Made by a program: the position numbers and the translations under genes
Notes under the pieces: generated by a model
What the model was told of the DNA's origin: nothing
Databases searched by the model: none
What the model saw: only the letters and a program-made list of their open reading frames with translations
Assembly: GCF_002157835.1 (NCBI RefSeq)
Contig: NZ_CP020809.1
Location: forward strand, 2,790,001-2,854,000
Source: Mycobacterium dioxanotrophicus
GTDB lineage: Bacteria; Actinomycetota; Actinomycetes; Mycobacteriales; Mycobacteriaceae
DNA: 64,000 nt
Direction: 5' to 3'
Shown here: positions 36,323 through 48,238 of the stretch, piece after piece
Layout: the number at the start of each line of letters is the position of its first letter
How positions within the stretch are numbered: the stretch's first letter is position 1

Positions 36323-38220
36323 GGGGGCGGCCGCAGCCGCCCAAGAAGGCGGACCAGACCGGCCAGGGGCGGCCGGCGCGGGCCCGGCGGGTTCGAGTCG
36401 CCACCGAAAGTGGTTCGGGCAGTGCGTCGTTCATGTTCCGGCACCGGACCGGCAACATCGTCATCTTCTCCGTACTGGCCATCGCGGTGGCGCAGCTGTT
36501 CAGCCTGCAGGTTCCGCGGGCTGCGGGGCTGCGGGCCGAGGCGGCCAGCCAGCTCAAGGTCACCGATGTCGAACCGGCGTTGCGCGGCAGCATCATCGAC
36601 CGCAACGGCGACAAGCTGGCGTTCACCATCGAGGCCAAGGCCCTGACCTTCCAGCCGGTCCGGGTCCGCAAGCAGCTTGCCGACGCCAAGGCCAAGTCGC
36701 CGAAGGCGCCGGATCCCGATCGCAGGCTCTCCGACATCGCCAATGAGGTGGCGGCGCGGCTGAACAACAAGCCCGACGCAAAGACGGTGCTGCGCAAGCT
36801 CAAGAGCGACGACTCGTTCGTATATCTGGCGCGTGCGGTCGATCCCGCGGTCGCCAGCGCCATCATGGACAAGTTCCCCGAGGTCGGCGCGGAACGACAG
36901 GACCTGCGCCAGTATCCCGGGGGAGCGCTGGCCGCCAACATCGTCGGCGGTATCGACTGGGACGGTCACGGACTGCTCGGCATGGAGGATTCGCTCGACG
37001 CCGAACTGTCCGGTTCGGACGGCTCGCTCACCTATGACCGGGGTTCGGACGGTGTGGTGATCCCGGGCAGCTACCGCAACCGCCATGACGCGGTCAACGG
37101 TTCCACGGTGCAGCTGACCCTCGACGACGACATCCAGTACTACGTGCAGCAGCAAGTGCAGATGGCCAAGGACGCCTCCGGCGCCAAGAACGTCTCCGCG
37201 GTGGTACTCGACTCGAAAACCGGTGAAGTACTGGCGATGTCGAACGACAACACGTTCGACCCGTCCCAGGACATCGGCAGGCAGGGCGAACGGCAGATGG
37301 GCAACCTGCCGGTGTCCTCGCCGTTCGAGCCGGGTTCGGTCAACAAGATCATCACGGCGTCCACGGCGATCGAGCTGGGCCTGACCAATCCCGATGAGGT
37401 GCTGCAGGTTCCGGGTTCGATCAACATGGGCGGCGTCACCGTCCGCGACGCCTGGAATCACGGCGTGATGCCGTACACGACGACCGGGGTGTTCGGTAAG
37501 TCGTCCAACGTCGGCACGCTGATGCTGGCCCAGCGGATCGGGCCGGACAAGTTCTACGACATGGTCCGCAAGTTCGGGCTGGGGCAGCGCACCAACGTCG
37601 GCCTGCCCGGTGAAAGCTCCGGGCTGGTGCCGCCCATCGACCAGTGGTCGGGTAGCTCATTCGCGAACCTGCCCATCGGCCAGGGCCTTTCGATGACGCT
37701 GCTGCAGATGACGTCGATGTACCAGACCATCGCCAACGACGGCGTCCGGATCCCGCCGCGCATCATCAAGTCGACCATCGGCCCGGACGGCAGCGTCAAG
37801 GACGAGCCGCGCCCCGACGGCGTGCGGGTAGTGTCGCCCGATACCGCACGCACCGTGCGCAACATGTTCCGTGCGATCGTGCAGCGCGATCCGATGGGAT
37901 ACCAGCAGGGCACGGGTCCGCAGGCAGCGGTGGAGGGCTACCAGATCGCCGGCAAGACCGGCACCGCCCAGCAGATCAACCCGGCGTGCGGCTGCTACTT
38001 CGACAACGTCTACTGGATCACCTTCGCGGGCATGGCGCCTGCGGATGATCCGCGCTACGTGGTGGGCATCATGATGGACGCGCCGCAGCGTGCGGCCGAC
38101 GGCTCGCCGGGTTCGTCGGCGGCGCCGTTGTTCCACAACATCGCGTCGTGGTTGCTGCAGCGCCACAATGTGCCGCTGTCGGCGGACCCCGGTCCACGGC
38201 TGACGCTGCAGGCGACCTGA
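36319..38220 (+). CDS. pbpB: Septal penicillin-binding protein 3 (FtsI/PbpB)
   Basis: 633 aa class B transpeptidase. Short basic N-terminus, one membrane helix (about 46-64), a dimerisation region, then the transpeptidase domain with Ser340-Val-Asn-Lys343, SSN at 395-397 and KTG at 546-548. It cross-links septal peptidoglycan with FtsW. Cys in PACGCYFDN near the end is an actinobacterial feature. Shorter N-terminus than the M. tuberculosis protein (679 aa from memory). ATGA overlap with ftsL; murE follows directly 38 bases on, without the PE_PGRS and other genes inserted here in M. tuberculosis. Confidence 0.95.
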   Translation: MRGRPQPPKKADQTGQGRPARARRVRVATESGSGSASFMFRHRTGNIVIFSVLAIAVAQLFSLQVPRAAGLRAEAASQLKVTDVEPALRGSIIDRNGDKLAFTIEAKALTFQPVRVRKQLADAKAKSPKAPDPDRRLSDIANEVAARLNNKPDAKTVLRKLKSDDSFVYLARAVDPAVASAIMDKFPEVGAERQDLRQYPGGALAANIVGGIDWDGHGLLGMEDSLDAELSGSDGSLTYDRGSDGVVIPGSYRNRHDAVNGSTVQLTLDDDIQYYVQQQVQMAKDASGAKNVSAVVLDSKTGEVLAMSNDNTFDPSQDIGRQGERQMGNLPVSSPFEPGSVNKIITASTAIELGLTNPDEVLQVPGSINMGGVTVRDAWNHGVMPYTTTGVFGKSSNVGTLMLAQRIGPDKFYDMVRKFGLGQRTNVGLPGESSGLVPPIDQWSGSSFANLPIGQGLSMTLLQMTSMYQTIANDGVRIPPRIIKSTIGPDGSVKDEPRPDGVRVVSPDTARTVRNMFRAIVQRDPMGYQQGTGPQAAVEGYQIAGKTGTAQQINPACGCYFDNVYWITFAGMAPADDPRYVVGIMMDAPQRAADGSPGSSAAPLFHNIASWLLQRHNVPLSADPGPRLTLQAT

Positions 38221-38258
38221 CGGCTCGCCGGATCGGCGGTAGGTACTGTGGCAGGGCC

Positions 38259-39878
38259 ATGAAGCCGCGTCCCAGTCATTCCGCCGGCGAACTTCTCGCG
38301 TCGCTCGCCGAACAGATCCAGGCTGTTCCCTCAGGTGCGTCCGGATTACCCGAGCTCCGGGTGACCGGTGTGACGCTGCGTGGCCAGGATGCCCGGCCCG
38401 GCGATCTGTTTGCCGCGCTGCCGGGTTCGGCCGCCCACGGCGCGCGTTACGCCGCCGACGCGGTGGCGCGCGGCGCGGTGGCCGTGCTGACCGACGCGAC
38501 CGGCGTCGCCGAACTCGCCGACCTACCCGGCGTGCCGGTACTGATCCATCCGGACCCGAGATCTGTTCTCGGCGAGCTGGCGGCCGCCGTGTACGGCAAC
38601 CCGGCCGACCGGTTGCGGGTCATCGGTGTCACCGGAACCTCGGGCAAGACCACCACCACCTATCTGGTGGAAGCGGGGCTGAGGGCCGCGGGCCGGGTGG
38701 CGGGCCTGATCGGCACCGTCGGAGTCCGGATCGACGGCAATGACCTGCCGAGCGCGCTGACGACCCCGGAGGCGCCCGATCTGCAGGCATTGCTGGCCGT
38801 CATGGTCGAGCGAGGGGTCGACACCGTGGTGATGGAGGTGTCCAGCCACGCGTTGGTACTCGGTCGGGTGGACGGGCTGAGGTTCGCGGTCGGCGGGTTC
38901 ACCAACCTCTCGCGCGATCACCTGGATTTCCATCCGACGATGCAGGACTACTTCGAGGCCAAGGCCCGATTGTTCGATCCCGCATCGCCCAATCACGCGG
39001 CCGCGGCCGTGATCTGCGTCGACGACGAGGCCGGACGTGCCATGGCCCAGCGCGCCGAGGATCCGGTGACGGTCAGCGCGACCGGCCGTTCCGCCGATTG
39101 GGCCGTGCAGGCCGTCGCCGCGGCGGGGCCAGGCGCCCAGGAATTCACCGTGGCCGACCCGGCCGGTGTGCATCACGAACTCGGCATCGGGCTGCCCGGC
39201 GGCTACAACGTGGCCAACGCCGCGCTGGCTCTGGCGCTGCTCGACGCGGTCGGGGTCTCGCCGGAGCAGGCCGCGCCCGGGCTGCGTGACGCGGCCGTTC
39301 CGGGCCGGCTGCAGGCCATCGATCGTGGGCAGCCGTTCCTTGCGCTGGTCGATTACGCGCACAAGCCGGGTGCGCTGGAGGCGGTGCTGCACACGCTTCG
39401 GGCGAGCGCAGCGACGGGGGAAGAGCTTCGGGCGAGCGCAGCGACGGGGGAAGGGATTCGGGCGAGCGGCGAAAGCGCCCGGCTGGCCGTGGTGTTCGGG
39501 GCGGGCGGCAACCGCGACGCGGGCAAGCGTGAGCCGATGGGCCGGGTGGCCGCGGACCTGGCCGACCTGGTGGTCGTCACCGACGACAACCCGCGTGACG
39601 AGGATCCCGCGACGATCCGGGCCGCCATCATGGCCGGCGCTGCCGCAGGAGCCGCCGAGGTGGTCGAGGTGGGTGACCGGCGGGCAGCCATCGAGCACGC
39701 CGTGGCGTGGGCGCGGCCGGGCGACATCGTGTTGATCGCGGGCAAGGGCCATGAGTCCGGGCAGACCGGCGGTGGGCAGACCAGGCCGTTCGACGATCGC
39801 GACGAGCTGGCGGCGGCACTGGAGAAGTTGCAGGCAGGGACACAGCGGGTCGGGGAGCCAGGGGAGTCGGGCGCATGA
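38259..39878 (+). CDS. murE: UDP-MurNAc-L-Ala-D-Glu:meso-DAP ligase
   Basis: 539 aa. Adds meso-diaminopimelate to the nucleotide dipeptide. ATP loop [21 protein letters not shown] is the MurE motif that selects meso-DAP; KGHE near the end binds the substrate. ATG 38259 is chosen over upstream frames lying in pbpB. A TACTGT box (38244-38249) nine bases upstream could give an extra promoter. Residues about 379-404 are an inserted tandem repeat ([10 protein letters not shown]). Overlaps murF by ATGA. Confidence 0.95.
   Translation: MKPRPSHSAGELLASLAEQIQAVPSGASGLPELRVTGVTLRGQDARPGDLFAALPGSAAHGARYAADAVARGAVAVLTDATGVAELADLPGVPVLIHPDPRSVLGELAAAVYGNPADRLRVIGVTGTSGKTTTTYLVEAGLRAAGRVAGLIGTVGVRIDGNDLPSALTTPEAPDLQALLAVMVERGVDTVVMEVSSHALVLGRVDGLRFAVGGFTNLSRDHLDFHPTMQDYFEAKARLFDPASPNHAAAAVICVDDEAGRAMAQRAEDPVTVSATGRSADWAVQAVAAAGPGAQEFTVADPAGVHHELGIGLPGGYNVANAALALALLDAVGVSPEQAAPGLRDAAVPGRLQAIDRGQPFLALVDYAHKPGALEAVLHTLRASAATGEELRASAATGEGIRASGESARLAVVFGAGGNRDAGKREPMGRVAADLADLVVVTDDNPRDEDPATIRAAIMAGAAAGAAEVVEVGDRRAAIEHAVAWARPGDIVLIAGKGHESGQTGGGQTRPFDDRDELAAALEKLQAGTQRVGEPGESGA
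39395..39468. repeat. In-frame 30-bp tandem repeat in murE
   Basis: Units 39395-39424 and 39425-39454 (start GCTTCGGGCGAGCGCAGCGA) and a decayed third copy to 39468. Encodes [10 protein letters not shown] twice and IRASGESA. The core CGAGCGCAGCGA recurs outside genes in fast-growing mycobacteria as far as I know. Confidence 0.92.
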
Positions 39879-41386
39879 TCGAGATGAGTGTCGCCAGGAT
39901 CGCCGAGATCGTGGGCGGGGAGCTGGCCGACATCACCGCCGAGCAGGCGGAGCAGACGCGGGTCACCGGCACCGTCGAGTTCGATTCGCGAGCCGTCGGC
40001 CCGGGTGGATTGTTCCTTGCGTTGCCGGGGGCCCGGTCGGACGGCCATGACTTCGCCGCGACGGCAGTGGCGGCGGGTGCCGTCGCGGTGCTCGCGGCGC
40101 GGCCGGTCGGGGTACCGGCGATTGTCGTCCGGCCTGAACCCGGGGCGGCCGACGCGGCGTCGGGCGCGCTCGAACATGACACCGACGGTTCTGGGGCGGC
40201 GGTGCTGGCGGCGCTGGCTCGGCTGGCTGCCGCGGTGGCCGTCGAATTGTCCGAAGGCGGGCTGAAGATCATCGGGGTCACCGGGTCGTCCGGTAAGACC
40301 TCGACGAAGGATCTGCTGGCGGCGGTGCTGTCCCCGCTGGGTGAGGTGGTCGCCCCGCCCGGGTCGTTCAACAACGAGCTCGGCCATCCGTGGACGGTGC
40401 TGCGCGCCACCACAGACACCGACTATCTGATCTTGGAGATGTCGGCACGGCATCCCGGCAATATCGCGGCGCTGGCCGCGATCGCCCGGCCGTCGATCGC
40501 CGTGGTCCTCAACGTCGGTACCGCGCATCTGGGCGAGTTCGGCTCGCGTGAGGTCATCGCCCGGACGAAAGGTGAACTGCCGCAAGCGGTTCCGAGTTCC
40601 GGTGTGGTGGTGCTCAATGCTGACGACACCGCGGTTGCGGCGATGGCCGCGCTGACCGACGCGCGGGTGGTGCGGGTGTCGCGCGAGCCGGGAACGACGG
40701 TGGACGTGTGGGCCGGTCCCGTCACGCTCGACGAGCTGGCCCGTCCGCGGTTCACCCTGCACACCGCAGACGGTGAGGTCGAGATCGCCTTGGCGGTGCA
40801 CGGGGACCATCAGGTCTCCAACGCGTTGAGCGCGGCGGCGGTGGCCCTGGAATGCGGGGCGACGCTGGAGCAGGTCGCCGCGGCGCTGGCGGGGGCCGGG
40901 CCGGTGTCGCGGCACCGCATGCAGGTGAGCACCCGCGCCGACGGCGTGACGGTCATCAACGATGCCTACAACGCCAACCCGGATTCGATGCGGGCCGGCC
41001 TGAAGGCGCTGGCGTGGATGGCCAGCGACAAGACCGGCGACCGCCGCACCGGGCGGCGCAGCTGGGCGGTGCTCGGTGAGATGGCCGAGTTGGGCGAGGA
41101 CGCGATATCCGAGCACGATCGCATCGGCCGGCTGGCTGTGCGCTTAGATGTTTCTCGACTCATCGTCGTCGGAACCGGGAGGTCGTTGGGCGCCATGCAC
41201 CACGGGGCGGTAATGGAGGGTTCGTGGGGTGCGGAGTCCACGATGGTCGCCGACGCGGATGCCGCACTGGAGCTTTTGCGTGCCGAGCTGCAGCCGGGGG
41301 ACGTGGTGCTGGTGAAGGCGTCCAATTCGGCGGGGCTCGGGGCGCTGGCCGACGCCATCGCTTCTGACTCCGGAGGCAGCCGATGA
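39875..41386 (+). CDS. murF: UDP-MurNAc-tripeptide:D-Ala-D-Ala ligase
   Basis: 503 aa. Completes the UDP-MurNAc-pentapeptide. ATP loop [26 protein letters not shown] and [10 protein letters not shown] are MurF motifs, and [13 protein letters not shown] is the C-terminal substrate block. ATGA overlaps at both ends with murE and mraY. Confidence 0.95.
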   Translation: MIEMSVARIAEIVGGELADITAEQAEQTRVTGTVEFDSRAVGPGGLFLALPGARSDGHDFAATAVAAGAVAVLAARPVGVPAIVVRPEPGAADAASGALEHDTDGSGAAVLAALARLAAAVAVELSEGGLKIIGVTGSSGKTSTKDLLAAVLSPLGEVVAPPGSFNNELGHPWTVLRATTDTDYLILEMSARHPGNIAALAAIARPSIAVVLNVGTAHLGEFGSREVIARTKGELPQAVPSSGVVVLNADDTAVAAMAALTDARVVRVSREPGTTVDVWAGPVTLDELARPRFTLHTADGEVEIALAVHGDHQVSNALSAAAVALECGATLEQVAAALAGAGPVSRHRMQVSTRADGVTVINDAYNANPDSMRAGLKALAWMASDKTGDRRTGRRSWAVLGEMAELGEDAISEHDRIGRLAVRLDVSRLIVVGTGRSLGAMHHGAVMEGSWGAESTMVADADAALELLRAELQPGDVVLVKASNSAGLGALADAIASDSGGSR

Positions 41387-42462
41387 AGTTGATCCTCATC
41401 GCCGTCGGCATCGCGTTGACGGTCTCCATTCTGCTGACCCCGGCGTTGATCCGGCTGTTCACCAAGCGGGGGCTCGGCCACGAGATTCGGGAAGACGGCC
41501 CGGCCAGCCACGCCAAGAAGCGGGGCACCCCGTCGATGGGCGGCGTGGCCATCGTCGCCGGCATCTGGGCCGGCTACCTGGGCACCCACCTGGTCGGCAT
41601 GGCCATGGGCGGCGACGGTCCGTCGGCGTCGGGCATGCTGGTGCTCGGCCTGGCCACCATGCTCGGCGGTGTCGGTTTCCTCGACGATCTGATCAAGCTG
41701 CGGCGGTCGCGCAACCTGGGGCTGAACAAGACCGCCAAGACGGTCGGTCAGCTGCTCGCCGCGGTGTTGTTCGGCGTGCTGGCCCTGCAGTTCCGCAACA
41801 ACGACGGCCTGACGCCGGCCAGTCCCGAGCTGTCCTATGTGCGTGAGATCGCCACGGTCACGCTGGCGTCGTGGGTGTTCGTGCTGTTCTGCGTGGTGAT
41901 CGTCAGCGCTTGGTCGAATGCGGTGAACTTCACCGACGGCCTGGACGGTCTGGCCGCCGGTGCGATGGCGATGGTCTGTGCGGCGTACGTGCTGATCACG
42001 TTCTGGCAGTTCCGCAATGCCTGTGCCACCGCACCCGGACTGGGTTGCTACAACGTGCGTGACCCGCTGGACCTGGCACTGATCGCGGCGGCGTCGGCCG
42101 GCGCCTGTATCGGCTTTCTGTGGTGGAACGCCGCCCCGGCCAAGATCTTCATGGGCGACACCGGCTCGCTGGCCCTGGGTGGCATCATCGCCGGCCTGTC
42201 GGTGATGAGCCGTACCGAGATCCTCGCGGTGGTCCTGGGTGCGTTGTTCGTCGCCGAGGTCACCTCGGTCGTGGTGCAGATCCTCGCGTTCCGCACGACG
42301 GGCCGCAGGGTGTTCCGGATGGCGCCGTTCCATCATCACTTCGAGCTGGTCGGATGGGCTGAGACGACGGTGATCATCCGGTTCTGGCTGCTGACGGCGA
42401 TCGCGTGCGGACTTGGCGTCGCGCTGTTCTACAGCGAATGGCTGACCGCTGTCGGGGCCTGA
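41383..42462 (+). CDS. mraY: Phospho-MurNAc-pentapeptide transferase (MraY/MurX)
   Basis: 359 aa, ten hydrophobic helices. Catalytic Asp in [17 protein letters not shown] and [12 protein letters not shown] are the family blocks, and [11 protein letters not shown] the His-rich loop. Transfers phospho-MurNAc-pentapeptide to decaprenyl phosphate, giving lipid I at the inner face. Coupled to murF; one base separates it from murD. Confidence 0.96.
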   Translation: MKLILIAVGIALTVSILLTPALIRLFTKRGLGHEIREDGPASHAKKRGTPSMGGVAIVAGIWAGYLGTHLVGMAMGGDGPSASGMLVLGLATMLGGVGFLDDLIKLRRSRNLGLNKTAKTVGQLLAAVLFGVLALQFRNNDGLTPASPELSYVREIATVTLASWVFVLFCVVIVSAWSNAVNFTDGLDGLAAGAMAMVCAAYVLITFWQFRNACATAPGLGCYNVRDPLDLALIAAASAGACIGFLWWNAAPAKIFMGDTGSLALGGIIAGLSVMSRTEILAVVLGALFVAEVTSVVVQILAFRTTGRRVFRMAPFHHHFELVGWAETTVIIRFWLLTAIACGLGVALFYSEWLTAVGA

Positions 42463-42463
42463 C

Positions 42464-43954
42464 GTGGTCGGGTTGCCCGTACGCGAGGAGGACAGAAAAC
42501 TTCCCGCGCCGTTGACCGCGGGGGCGCCGGTGTTGGTGACCGGCGCGGGCATCACCGGCCGGGCCGTGCTGACGGTTCTGGCGCCGCTGGGGGTCGCCGC
42601 CACGCTGTGTGATGACAACGTCGAGGCGTTGCGGTCGTACGCGGACGAGGGTGTGGCCGTGGTGGATCCGGCCGGGGCGGTCGCGGCGATCGCTGATTAC
42701 GCGCTGGTGGTGACGAGTCCGGGTTTTCCCCCGAGCGCGCCGGTGCTGGCGGCCGCGGCGGCTGCGGGCGTGCCCATCTGGGGTGACGTCGAGCTGGCCT
42801 GGCGGCTGGATGCGGCGGGATGTTTCGGCCCACCGCGACGCTGGCTGGTGGTCACCGGGACCAACGGCAAGACCACGACCACCTCGATGCTGCACGAGAT
42901 GCTGCTGGCGGGCGGGCGACGCAGCGTGCTGTGCGGCAACATCGGTGACCCGGTGCTGGCGGTGCTCGATCAGCCCGCCGAGCTACTGGCCGTCGAGCTG
43001 TCGAGCTTCCAGCTGCACTGGGCGCCTTCGCTGCGCCCCGAGGCCGGTGTGGTGCTCAACGTTGCCGAGGACCATCTCGACTGGCACGGGTCGATGGATG
43101 CCTACGCGCGGGACAAGTCTCGCGTGCTCGACGGCGGGGTGGCCGTCGTGGGGCTCGACGACCCGGTCGCCGCCGGGCTACTCGGTTCCGCAGCTGCGCC
43201 CGTGCGGGTCGGTTTCCGGCTCGCCGAGCCCGCGCCGGGGGAGCTCGGGGTGCGCGCCGGCAAGCTCGTCGACCGGGCCTTCGGCGACGACGTCGAGTTG
43301 GCTGACGCGGCGAGCATCGGGGTCGCGGGCCCGGTCGGTGTGCTCGACGCGCTCGCAGCGGCGGCGTTGGCGCGGGCCGTCGGCGTACCGCCCGAGGCCA
43401 TCGCGGCCGCACTCGCGTCCTTCCGGGTCGGCAGGCACCGGGCCGAAGAGGTCGGGACCGTCGACGACGTGCGCTACGTCGACGATTCGAAGGCCACCAA
43501 TCCGCACGCCGCGCAGGCGTCGATCACCGCCTACCCGAGGGTGGTGTGGATCGCCGGCGGTCTACTCAAGGGCGCTTCGGTCGATGAGCTGGTACGACAC
43601 GTCGCGAGCCGGCTTGCCGGCGCGATTGTGCTCGGTCGTGACCGCCGAACGGTTGCCGAGGCGTTATCGCGACACGCACCGGATGTCCCCGTCGTCGAGC
43701 TTGTGACGGGGGAGGATTCTGGGGTGCTTGAGACTAGTGGGTCTATTGGTAATCATGTGACTCGTGTGATCGATGTGGCGGAGCGGCCGGTCTCCGAAGC
43801 TGTCATGGCCGCCGCAGTCGACGCCGCCCGCCAGCTGGCGAGGCCCGGCGACACGGTGTTGCTGGCCCCGGCCGGAGCATCGTTCGATCAGTTCAGCGGC
43901 TATGACCAGCGTGGCGATATGTTCGCTGCGGCCGTGCGTGCCGTCACCGGGTAG
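42464..43954 (+). CDS. murD: UDP-MurNAc-L-Ala:D-Glu ligase
   Basis: 496 aa. Adds D-glutamate in the cytoplasm. N-terminal Rossmann-like domain ([13 protein letters not shown]), ATP loop [24 protein letters not shown] for metal binding and [13 protein letters not shown] in the C-terminal domain. GTG start one base after the mraY stop. The gene falls out of biosynthetic order in the cluster, which is usual. Confidence 0.95.
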   Translation: MVGLPVREEDRKLPAPLTAGAPVLVTGAGITGRAVLTVLAPLGVAATLCDDNVEALRSYADEGVAVVDPAGAVAAIADYALVVTSPGFPPSAPVLAAAAAAGVPIWGDVELAWRLDAAGCFGPPRRWLVVTGTNGKTTTTSMLHEMLLAGGRRSVLCGNIGDPVLAVLDQPAELLAVELSSFQLHWAPSLRPEAGVVLNVAEDHLDWHGSMDAYARDKSRVLDGGVAVVGLDDPVAAGLLGSAAAPVRVGFRLAEPAPGELGVRAGKLVDRAFGDDVELADAASIGVAGPVGVLDALAAAALARAVGVPPEAIAAALASFRVGRHRAEEVGTVDDVRYVDDSKATNPHAAQASITAYPRVVWIAGGLLKGASVDELVRHVASRLAGAIVLGRDRRTVAEALSRHAPDVPVVELVTGEDSGVLETSGSIGNHVTRVIDVAERPVSEAVMAAAVDAARQLARPGDTVLLAPAGASFDQFSGYDQRGDMFAAAVRAVTG

Positions 43955-43959
43955 CTGCT

Positions 43960-45591
43960 GTGGGCAACATCCTCAACCGGTTGCGCCGGGGCAAGGGGAG
44001 TGAGGTCGCGCCCGCCGCCGATCCGGCCGCGGGCAGCTCCGAGTCGGCCGCGACGGTGAAGGAACCGCGCACGCGGTTCGGGGCCTGGCTGGGCCGGCCG
44101 ATGACATCGTTCCACCTCATCATCGCGATCACGGCGTTGCTGACGACCCTCGGCCTGATCATGGTGCTCTCGGCGTCGGGCGTCTACTCCTACGACATGG
44201 ACGGCTCGCCGTGGGCGGTGTTCGGCCGCCAGGTGATGTGGACCGTCGTCGGACTCATCGCGTTCTATGTCGTGCTACGCGTGCCGATCAAGACGATGCG
44301 TCGCTTCGCGTTCCCGATGTTCGCCCTGACGATCGTGGCGCTGGTGCTGGTCCTGATCCCCGGTATCGGCACCTACTCCAACGGATCCCGCGGCTGGTTC
44401 GTGGTCGCCGGCTTCTCCATGCAGCCCTCCGAGCTGGCCAAGATCGCGTTCGCGATCTGGGGTGCGCACCTGCTGGCGGCCCGCCGCCTCGAACACGCCT
44501 CGCTGCGCGAGATGCTGATCCCGCTGGTGCCCGGCGCGGTCGTCGCGCTCGCGCTCATCGTGGCCCAGCCGGACCTCGGTCAGACGGTGTCGATGGGCAT
44601 CATCCTGCTCGGCCTGCTCTGGTACGCCGGCCTGCCGTTGCGGGTGTTCGTGACGTCACTGATGGCTGCGGTCGCGGCGGCTGCGGTTCTCGCGGTGTCC
44701 GCCGGCTACCGGTCCGACCGCGTGCAGTCCTGGCTGAACCCCACAGCGGACGGCCAGGGCTCGGGTTACCAGTCGCGGCAGGCGCGGTTCGCCCTCGCCA
44801 ACGGCGGCGTGTTCGGTGACGGGCTCGGGCAGGGCACCGCCAAGTGGAATTATCTACCCAACGCCCACAACGACTTCATCTTCGCGATCATCGGCGAGGA
44901 ACTCGGCCTGGTCGGTGCGGTCGGCCTGCTCGCCCTGTTCGGACTGTTCGCCTACACCGGTATGCGGATCGCGCGTCGTTCGGCCGACCCGTTCCTGCGG
45001 TTGCTCACGGCGACCACCACGCTGTGGCTGGTCGGCCAGATGTTCATCAACGTCGGGTACGTGGTCGGCCTCCTGCCGATCACCGGCCTACAGCTGCCAC
45101 TGATATCGGCGGGTGGATCAGCCCAGGCCACAACGCTTTTGATGATGGGCCTGATCACCAACGCGGCCCGGCACGAGCCAGAGGCGGTCGCCGCGCTGCG
45201 CGCGGGCCGCGACGACCGGGTGAACCGGCTGCTGCGGCTACCGATGCCCGAGCCCTATGTCCCGACCCGGCTGGAATCGGCGCGGGACCGGTTGCGCACC
45301 CGCAAGGCCGCGTTGCCGGCCAAGGCCAAGGCCAAGCCGGCACGCAAGGCCGACCGCAAACCGGAGCGCAGGCCCGAGCGCAAACCCGACCGCAGAATGG
45401 ACCGGCGCCCCGACCGCAAGGCGGTGGCCAACCGGCGCAAGCCGCAACCGGGCGATCGAACGGCGCGCCGGTCTGATCGCACCCGCGCCGACCAGCCGGT
45501 TGGGGCGGCATCGTCATCGGTCCGCTATGGTTCGGGCCAGCGGAACCAGGGCCGTCGGGCCCGAGCACTGGAAGGTCAGCGTTACGGGTGA
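43960..45591 (+). CDS. ftsW: Lipid II polymerase FtsW (SEDS)
   Basis: 543 aa. Ten hydrophobic helices between about 45 and 405, with the SEDS motifs [25 protein letters not shown] (including catalytic-region Asp) and [17 protein letters not shown]. It polymerises septal glycan with PbpB. A cytoplasmic C-terminal tail of about 130 residues is extremely Arg/Lys-rich with [24 protein letters not shown] repeats; this tail is longer than in most bacteria and in M. tuberculosis interacts with other divisome proteins. GTG start; stop overlaps murG. Confidence 0.94.
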   Translation: MGNILNRLRRGKGSEVAPAADPAAGSSESAATVKEPRTRFGAWLGRPMTSFHLIIAITALLTTLGLIMVLSASGVYSYDMDGSPWAVFGRQVMWTVVGLIAFYVVLRVPIKTMRRFAFPMFALTIVALVLVLIPGIGTYSNGSRGWFVVAGFSMQPSELAKIAFAIWGAHLLAARRLEHASLREMLIPLVPGAVVALALIVAQPDLGQTVSMGIILLGLLWYAGLPLRVFVTSLMAAVAAAAVLAVSAGYRSDRVQSWLNPTADGQGSGYQSRQARFALANGGVFGDGLGQGTAKWNYLPNAHNDFIFAIIGEELGLVGAVGLLALFGLFAYTGMRIARRSADPFLRLLTATTTLWLVGQMFINVGYVVGLLPITGLQLPLISAGGSAQATTLLMMGLITNAARHEPEAVAALRAGRDDRVNRLLRLPMPEPYVPTRLESARDRLRTRKAALPAKAKAKPARKADRKPERRPERKPDRRMDRRPDRKAVANRRKPQPGDRTARRSDRTRADQPVGAASSSVRYGSGQRNQGRRARALEGQRYG

Positions 45592-46754
45592 GCGAGGCTT
45601 CTCGGGGCATGTCGGAACCCAGCGATCAGGCGATTTCCGTCGTCCTGGCCGGTGGCGGCACTGCCGGCCACGTCGAACCGGCGATGGCGGTGGCCGACGC
45701 GCTGCGCGCCCTCGACCCGAACGTCCGGATCACCGCGCTGGGGACCGCCCGCGGCCTGGAAACCCGGTTGGTGCCCGAGCGAGGCTATGACCTCGAACTG
45801 ATCACGCCCGTGCCGCTGCCCCGTAAACCGTCGGGCGACTTGGCCCGGTTGCCGCTACGAGTCCGCACGGCGATCCGTCAGACCCGCGCGGTGCTGGCCG
45901 ACGTCGACGCCGATGTGGTGGTGGGCTTCGGCGGCTACGTCGCGCTGCCCGCCTATCTGGCGGCCCGCGGCAGCAAGCTGACCCGGCGCCGGCGGGTGCC
46001 GGTGGTGATCCACGAGGCCAACGCGAGCGCCGGGTTGGCCAACCGGGTGGGCGCCCTTTCGGCGCGCCGGGTGCTCTCGGCGGTGCCCGATCCGGGCCTG
46101 CGCCGCGTCGAGGTGGTCGGGATGCCGGTCCGCGAGGCGATCACGTCGCTGGACCGGGCGGCGCTGCGGCAGGCTGCGCGCGCCCACTTCGGCTTCGCCG
46201 AGGACGCCAGGGTGCTGCTGGTGTTCGGCGGTTCCCAGGGTGCCCAGTCGATCAACCGGGCGGTGTCGGCGGCGGCCGACGAACTGGGTGCGGCAGGCAT
46301 CTCGGTACTGCACGCGCACGGTCCCAAGAACACCCTCGATCTCCCGGAATCGCCTGGCGGGCAACGGCCGCCGTACCGCGCGGTGCCCTACCTGGACCGG
46401 ATGGACCTGGCGTATGCGGCGGCCGACCTGGCCATCTGCCGCTCGGGCGCGATGACGGTGGCGGAGGTGACGGCTGTCGGGCTGCCCGCGGTGTACGTCC
46501 CACTGCCGATCGGCAACGGTGAACAGCGGCTCAATGCCCAGCCGGTGGTGGCCGCGGGCGGCGGGATACTCGTCGACGATGCCGATCTGAGCCCGCAATT
46601 CGTCGCCGACACGGTCGTCGGGCTGTTGACCGACGACACCAGGCTGGCACAGATGACGGCGGCCGCCTCGCTGTCGGGACATCGCGATGCCGCGCGCAGG
46701 GTGGCGCAGGTCGCCCTGGATGTGGCCCGCGACAGACGAAAGAAGCTGCAGTGA
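45588..46754 (+). CDS. murG: Undecaprenyl/decaprenyl-PP-MurNAc-pentapeptide GlcNAc transferase
   Basis: 388 aa GT28 enzyme making lipid II on the inner membrane face. Glycine loops [14 protein letters not shown] and [12 protein letters not shown] and the acceptor block [23 protein letters not shown] are clear; the C-terminal donor site is [25 protein letters not shown] 45588 overlaps the ftsW stop by GTGA; an ATG at 45609 is an alternative. Overlaps murC. Confidence 0.95.
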   Translation: MSEASRGMSEPSDQAISVVLAGGGTAGHVEPAMAVADALRALDPNVRITALGTARGLETRLVPERGYDLELITPVPLPRKPSGDLARLPLRVRTAIRQTRAVLADVDADVVVGFGGYVALPAYLAARGSKLTRRRRVPVVIHEANASAGLANRVGALSARRVLSAVPDPGLRRVEVVGMPVREAITSLDRAALRQAARAHFGFAEDARVLLVFGGSQGAQSINRAVSAAADELGAAGISVLHAHGPKNTLDLPESPGGQRPPYRAVPYLDRMDLAYAAADLAICRSGAMTVAEVTAVGLPAVYVPLPIGNGEQRLNAQPVVAAGGGILVDDADLSPQFVADTVVGLLTDDTRLAQMTAAASLSGHRDAARRVAQVALDVARDRRKKLQ

Positions 46755-48238
46755 ACGGCAATTCGCTACCCGCCGAGCTGCAGCGGGTGCACATGGTCGG
46801 CATCGGCGGAGCCGGCATGTCCGGCGTGGCCAGGATCCTGCTGGATCGCGGTGCCATGGTGTCGGGTTCGGACGCCAAGGAATCGCGCGGCGTGGTGGCG
46901 CTGCGGGCCCGCGGCGCGCAGATCCGCATCGGCCACGACGCGTCGTCGCTGGATCTGCTGCCCGGTGGCGCCACCGCGGTGGTCACCACCCACGCGGCGA
47001 TCCCCAAGACCAACCCCGAGCTGGTCGAGGCCCGCCGCCGCGGGATTCCGGTGATCCTGCGCCCCGTGGTGCTGGCCAAGCTGATGGCCGGATACACCAC
47101 GCTGATGGTGACCGGAACCCACGGCAAGACCACGACCACCTCGATGCTCATCGTGGCGTTGCAGCACAGCGGTTTCGACCCGTCCTTCGCCGTGGGCGGT
47201 GAGCTGGGCGAGGCCGGAACCAATGCGCATCACGGCAGTGGTCGCTGCTTCGTCGCCGAGGCCGACGAAAGCGACGGCTCGCTGCTGGAGTACACCCCGG
47301 ACGTTGCCGTGGTGACCAACATCGAGGCCGACCACCTGGACTTCTTCGGCACCGAGGACGCCTACGTCGCGGTGTTCGACTCCTTCGTCGAGCGGATCGC
47401 GCCGGGCGGGACCCTTGTGGTGTGCACCGACGATCCGGGCGCCGCCGCCCTGGCCGACCGCACGGACGCACTCGGGATCCGGGTGTTGCGCTACGGCAGC
47501 ACCGGCGGTGCGCACGCGAGGAGCGATGAAGTTTCTGCCCTGGCAGGCACGCTGCTCAGCTGGGACCAGCAGGGGACCGGCGCGGTGGCGCACATCCAAC
47601 TCGCCGGCGAGCCGCATCCGCGGGCGATCCGGCTCGCGGTGCCCGGCCGGCACATGGCACTCAACGCGCTGGCGGCGGTGCTGGCCGCGGTGGCCGTCGG
47701 CGCACCCGCCGAGGCGGTCCTCGACGGGCTGGCCGGATTCGAGGGGGTGCGCCGGCGTTTCGAGCTGGTCGGCAGCACCGACGGCGTCCGGGTCTTCGAC
47801 GACTACGCGCACCATCCCACCGAGGTGCGCGCCACCCTTGCAGCGGCCCGTTCGGTGGTGACGGCGACCGGCGGTCGGTTGATCGTCGCTTTCCAACCCC
47901 ATTTGTATTCGCGCACAGCAACTTTCGCGGGTGATTTCGGTGCAGCCCTGGACGCCGCGGACCAGGTTTTCGTCCTCGACGTCTACGGCGCCCGGGAACA
48001 GCCGATCGCCGGGGTCAGTGGCGCAACGGTCGCAGGGCACGTCGGTGTCCCGGTGACCTATGTCCCGGATTTCTCGGCGGTGGCCGCCGAGGTCGCGGCC
48101 GCGGCCCGTCCCGGTGACGTGGTGATCACCATGGGCGCCGGCGATGTCACCATGCTGGGCAGCGAGATTCTCACCGAGTTGCAGATCAAGTCGAACCGCA
48201 GCGCGCCGCCCCGGCGCGACGGACAGGGCACGCCGTGA
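46751..48238 (+). CDS. murC: UDP-MurNAc:L-Ala ligase
   Basis: 495 aa. First amino-acid addition to UDP-MurNAc. N-terminal [15 protein letters not shown] binds the nucleotide, ATP loop [23 protein letters not shown] and [12 protein letters not shown] are MurC blocks. GTGA overlaps on both sides. It also competes for substrate with later ligases, so coupling to murG fits co-ordinated supply. Confidence 0.95.
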   Translation: MNGNSLPAELQRVHMVGIGGAGMSGVARILLDRGAMVSGSDAKESRGVVALRARGAQIRIGHDASSLDLLPGGATAVVTTHAAIPKTNPELVEARRRGIPVILRPVVLAKLMAGYTTLMVTGTHGKTTTTSMLIVALQHSGFDPSFAVGGELGEAGTNAHHGSGRCFVAEADESDGSLLEYTPDVAVVTNIEADHLDFFGTEDAYVAVFDSFVERIAPGGTLVVCTDDPGAAALADRTDALGIRVLRYGSTGGAHARSDEVSALAGTLLSWDQQGTGAVAHIQLAGEPHPRAIRLAVPGRHMALNALAAVLAAVAVGAPAEAVLDGLAGFEGVRRRFELVGSTDGVRVFDDYAHHPTEVRATLAAARSVVTATGGRLIVAFQPHLYSRTATFAGDFGAALDAADQVFVLDVYGAREQPIAGVSGATVAGHVGVPVTYVPDFSAVAAEVAAAARPGDVVITMGAGDVTMLGSEILTELQIKSNRSAPPRRDGQGTP

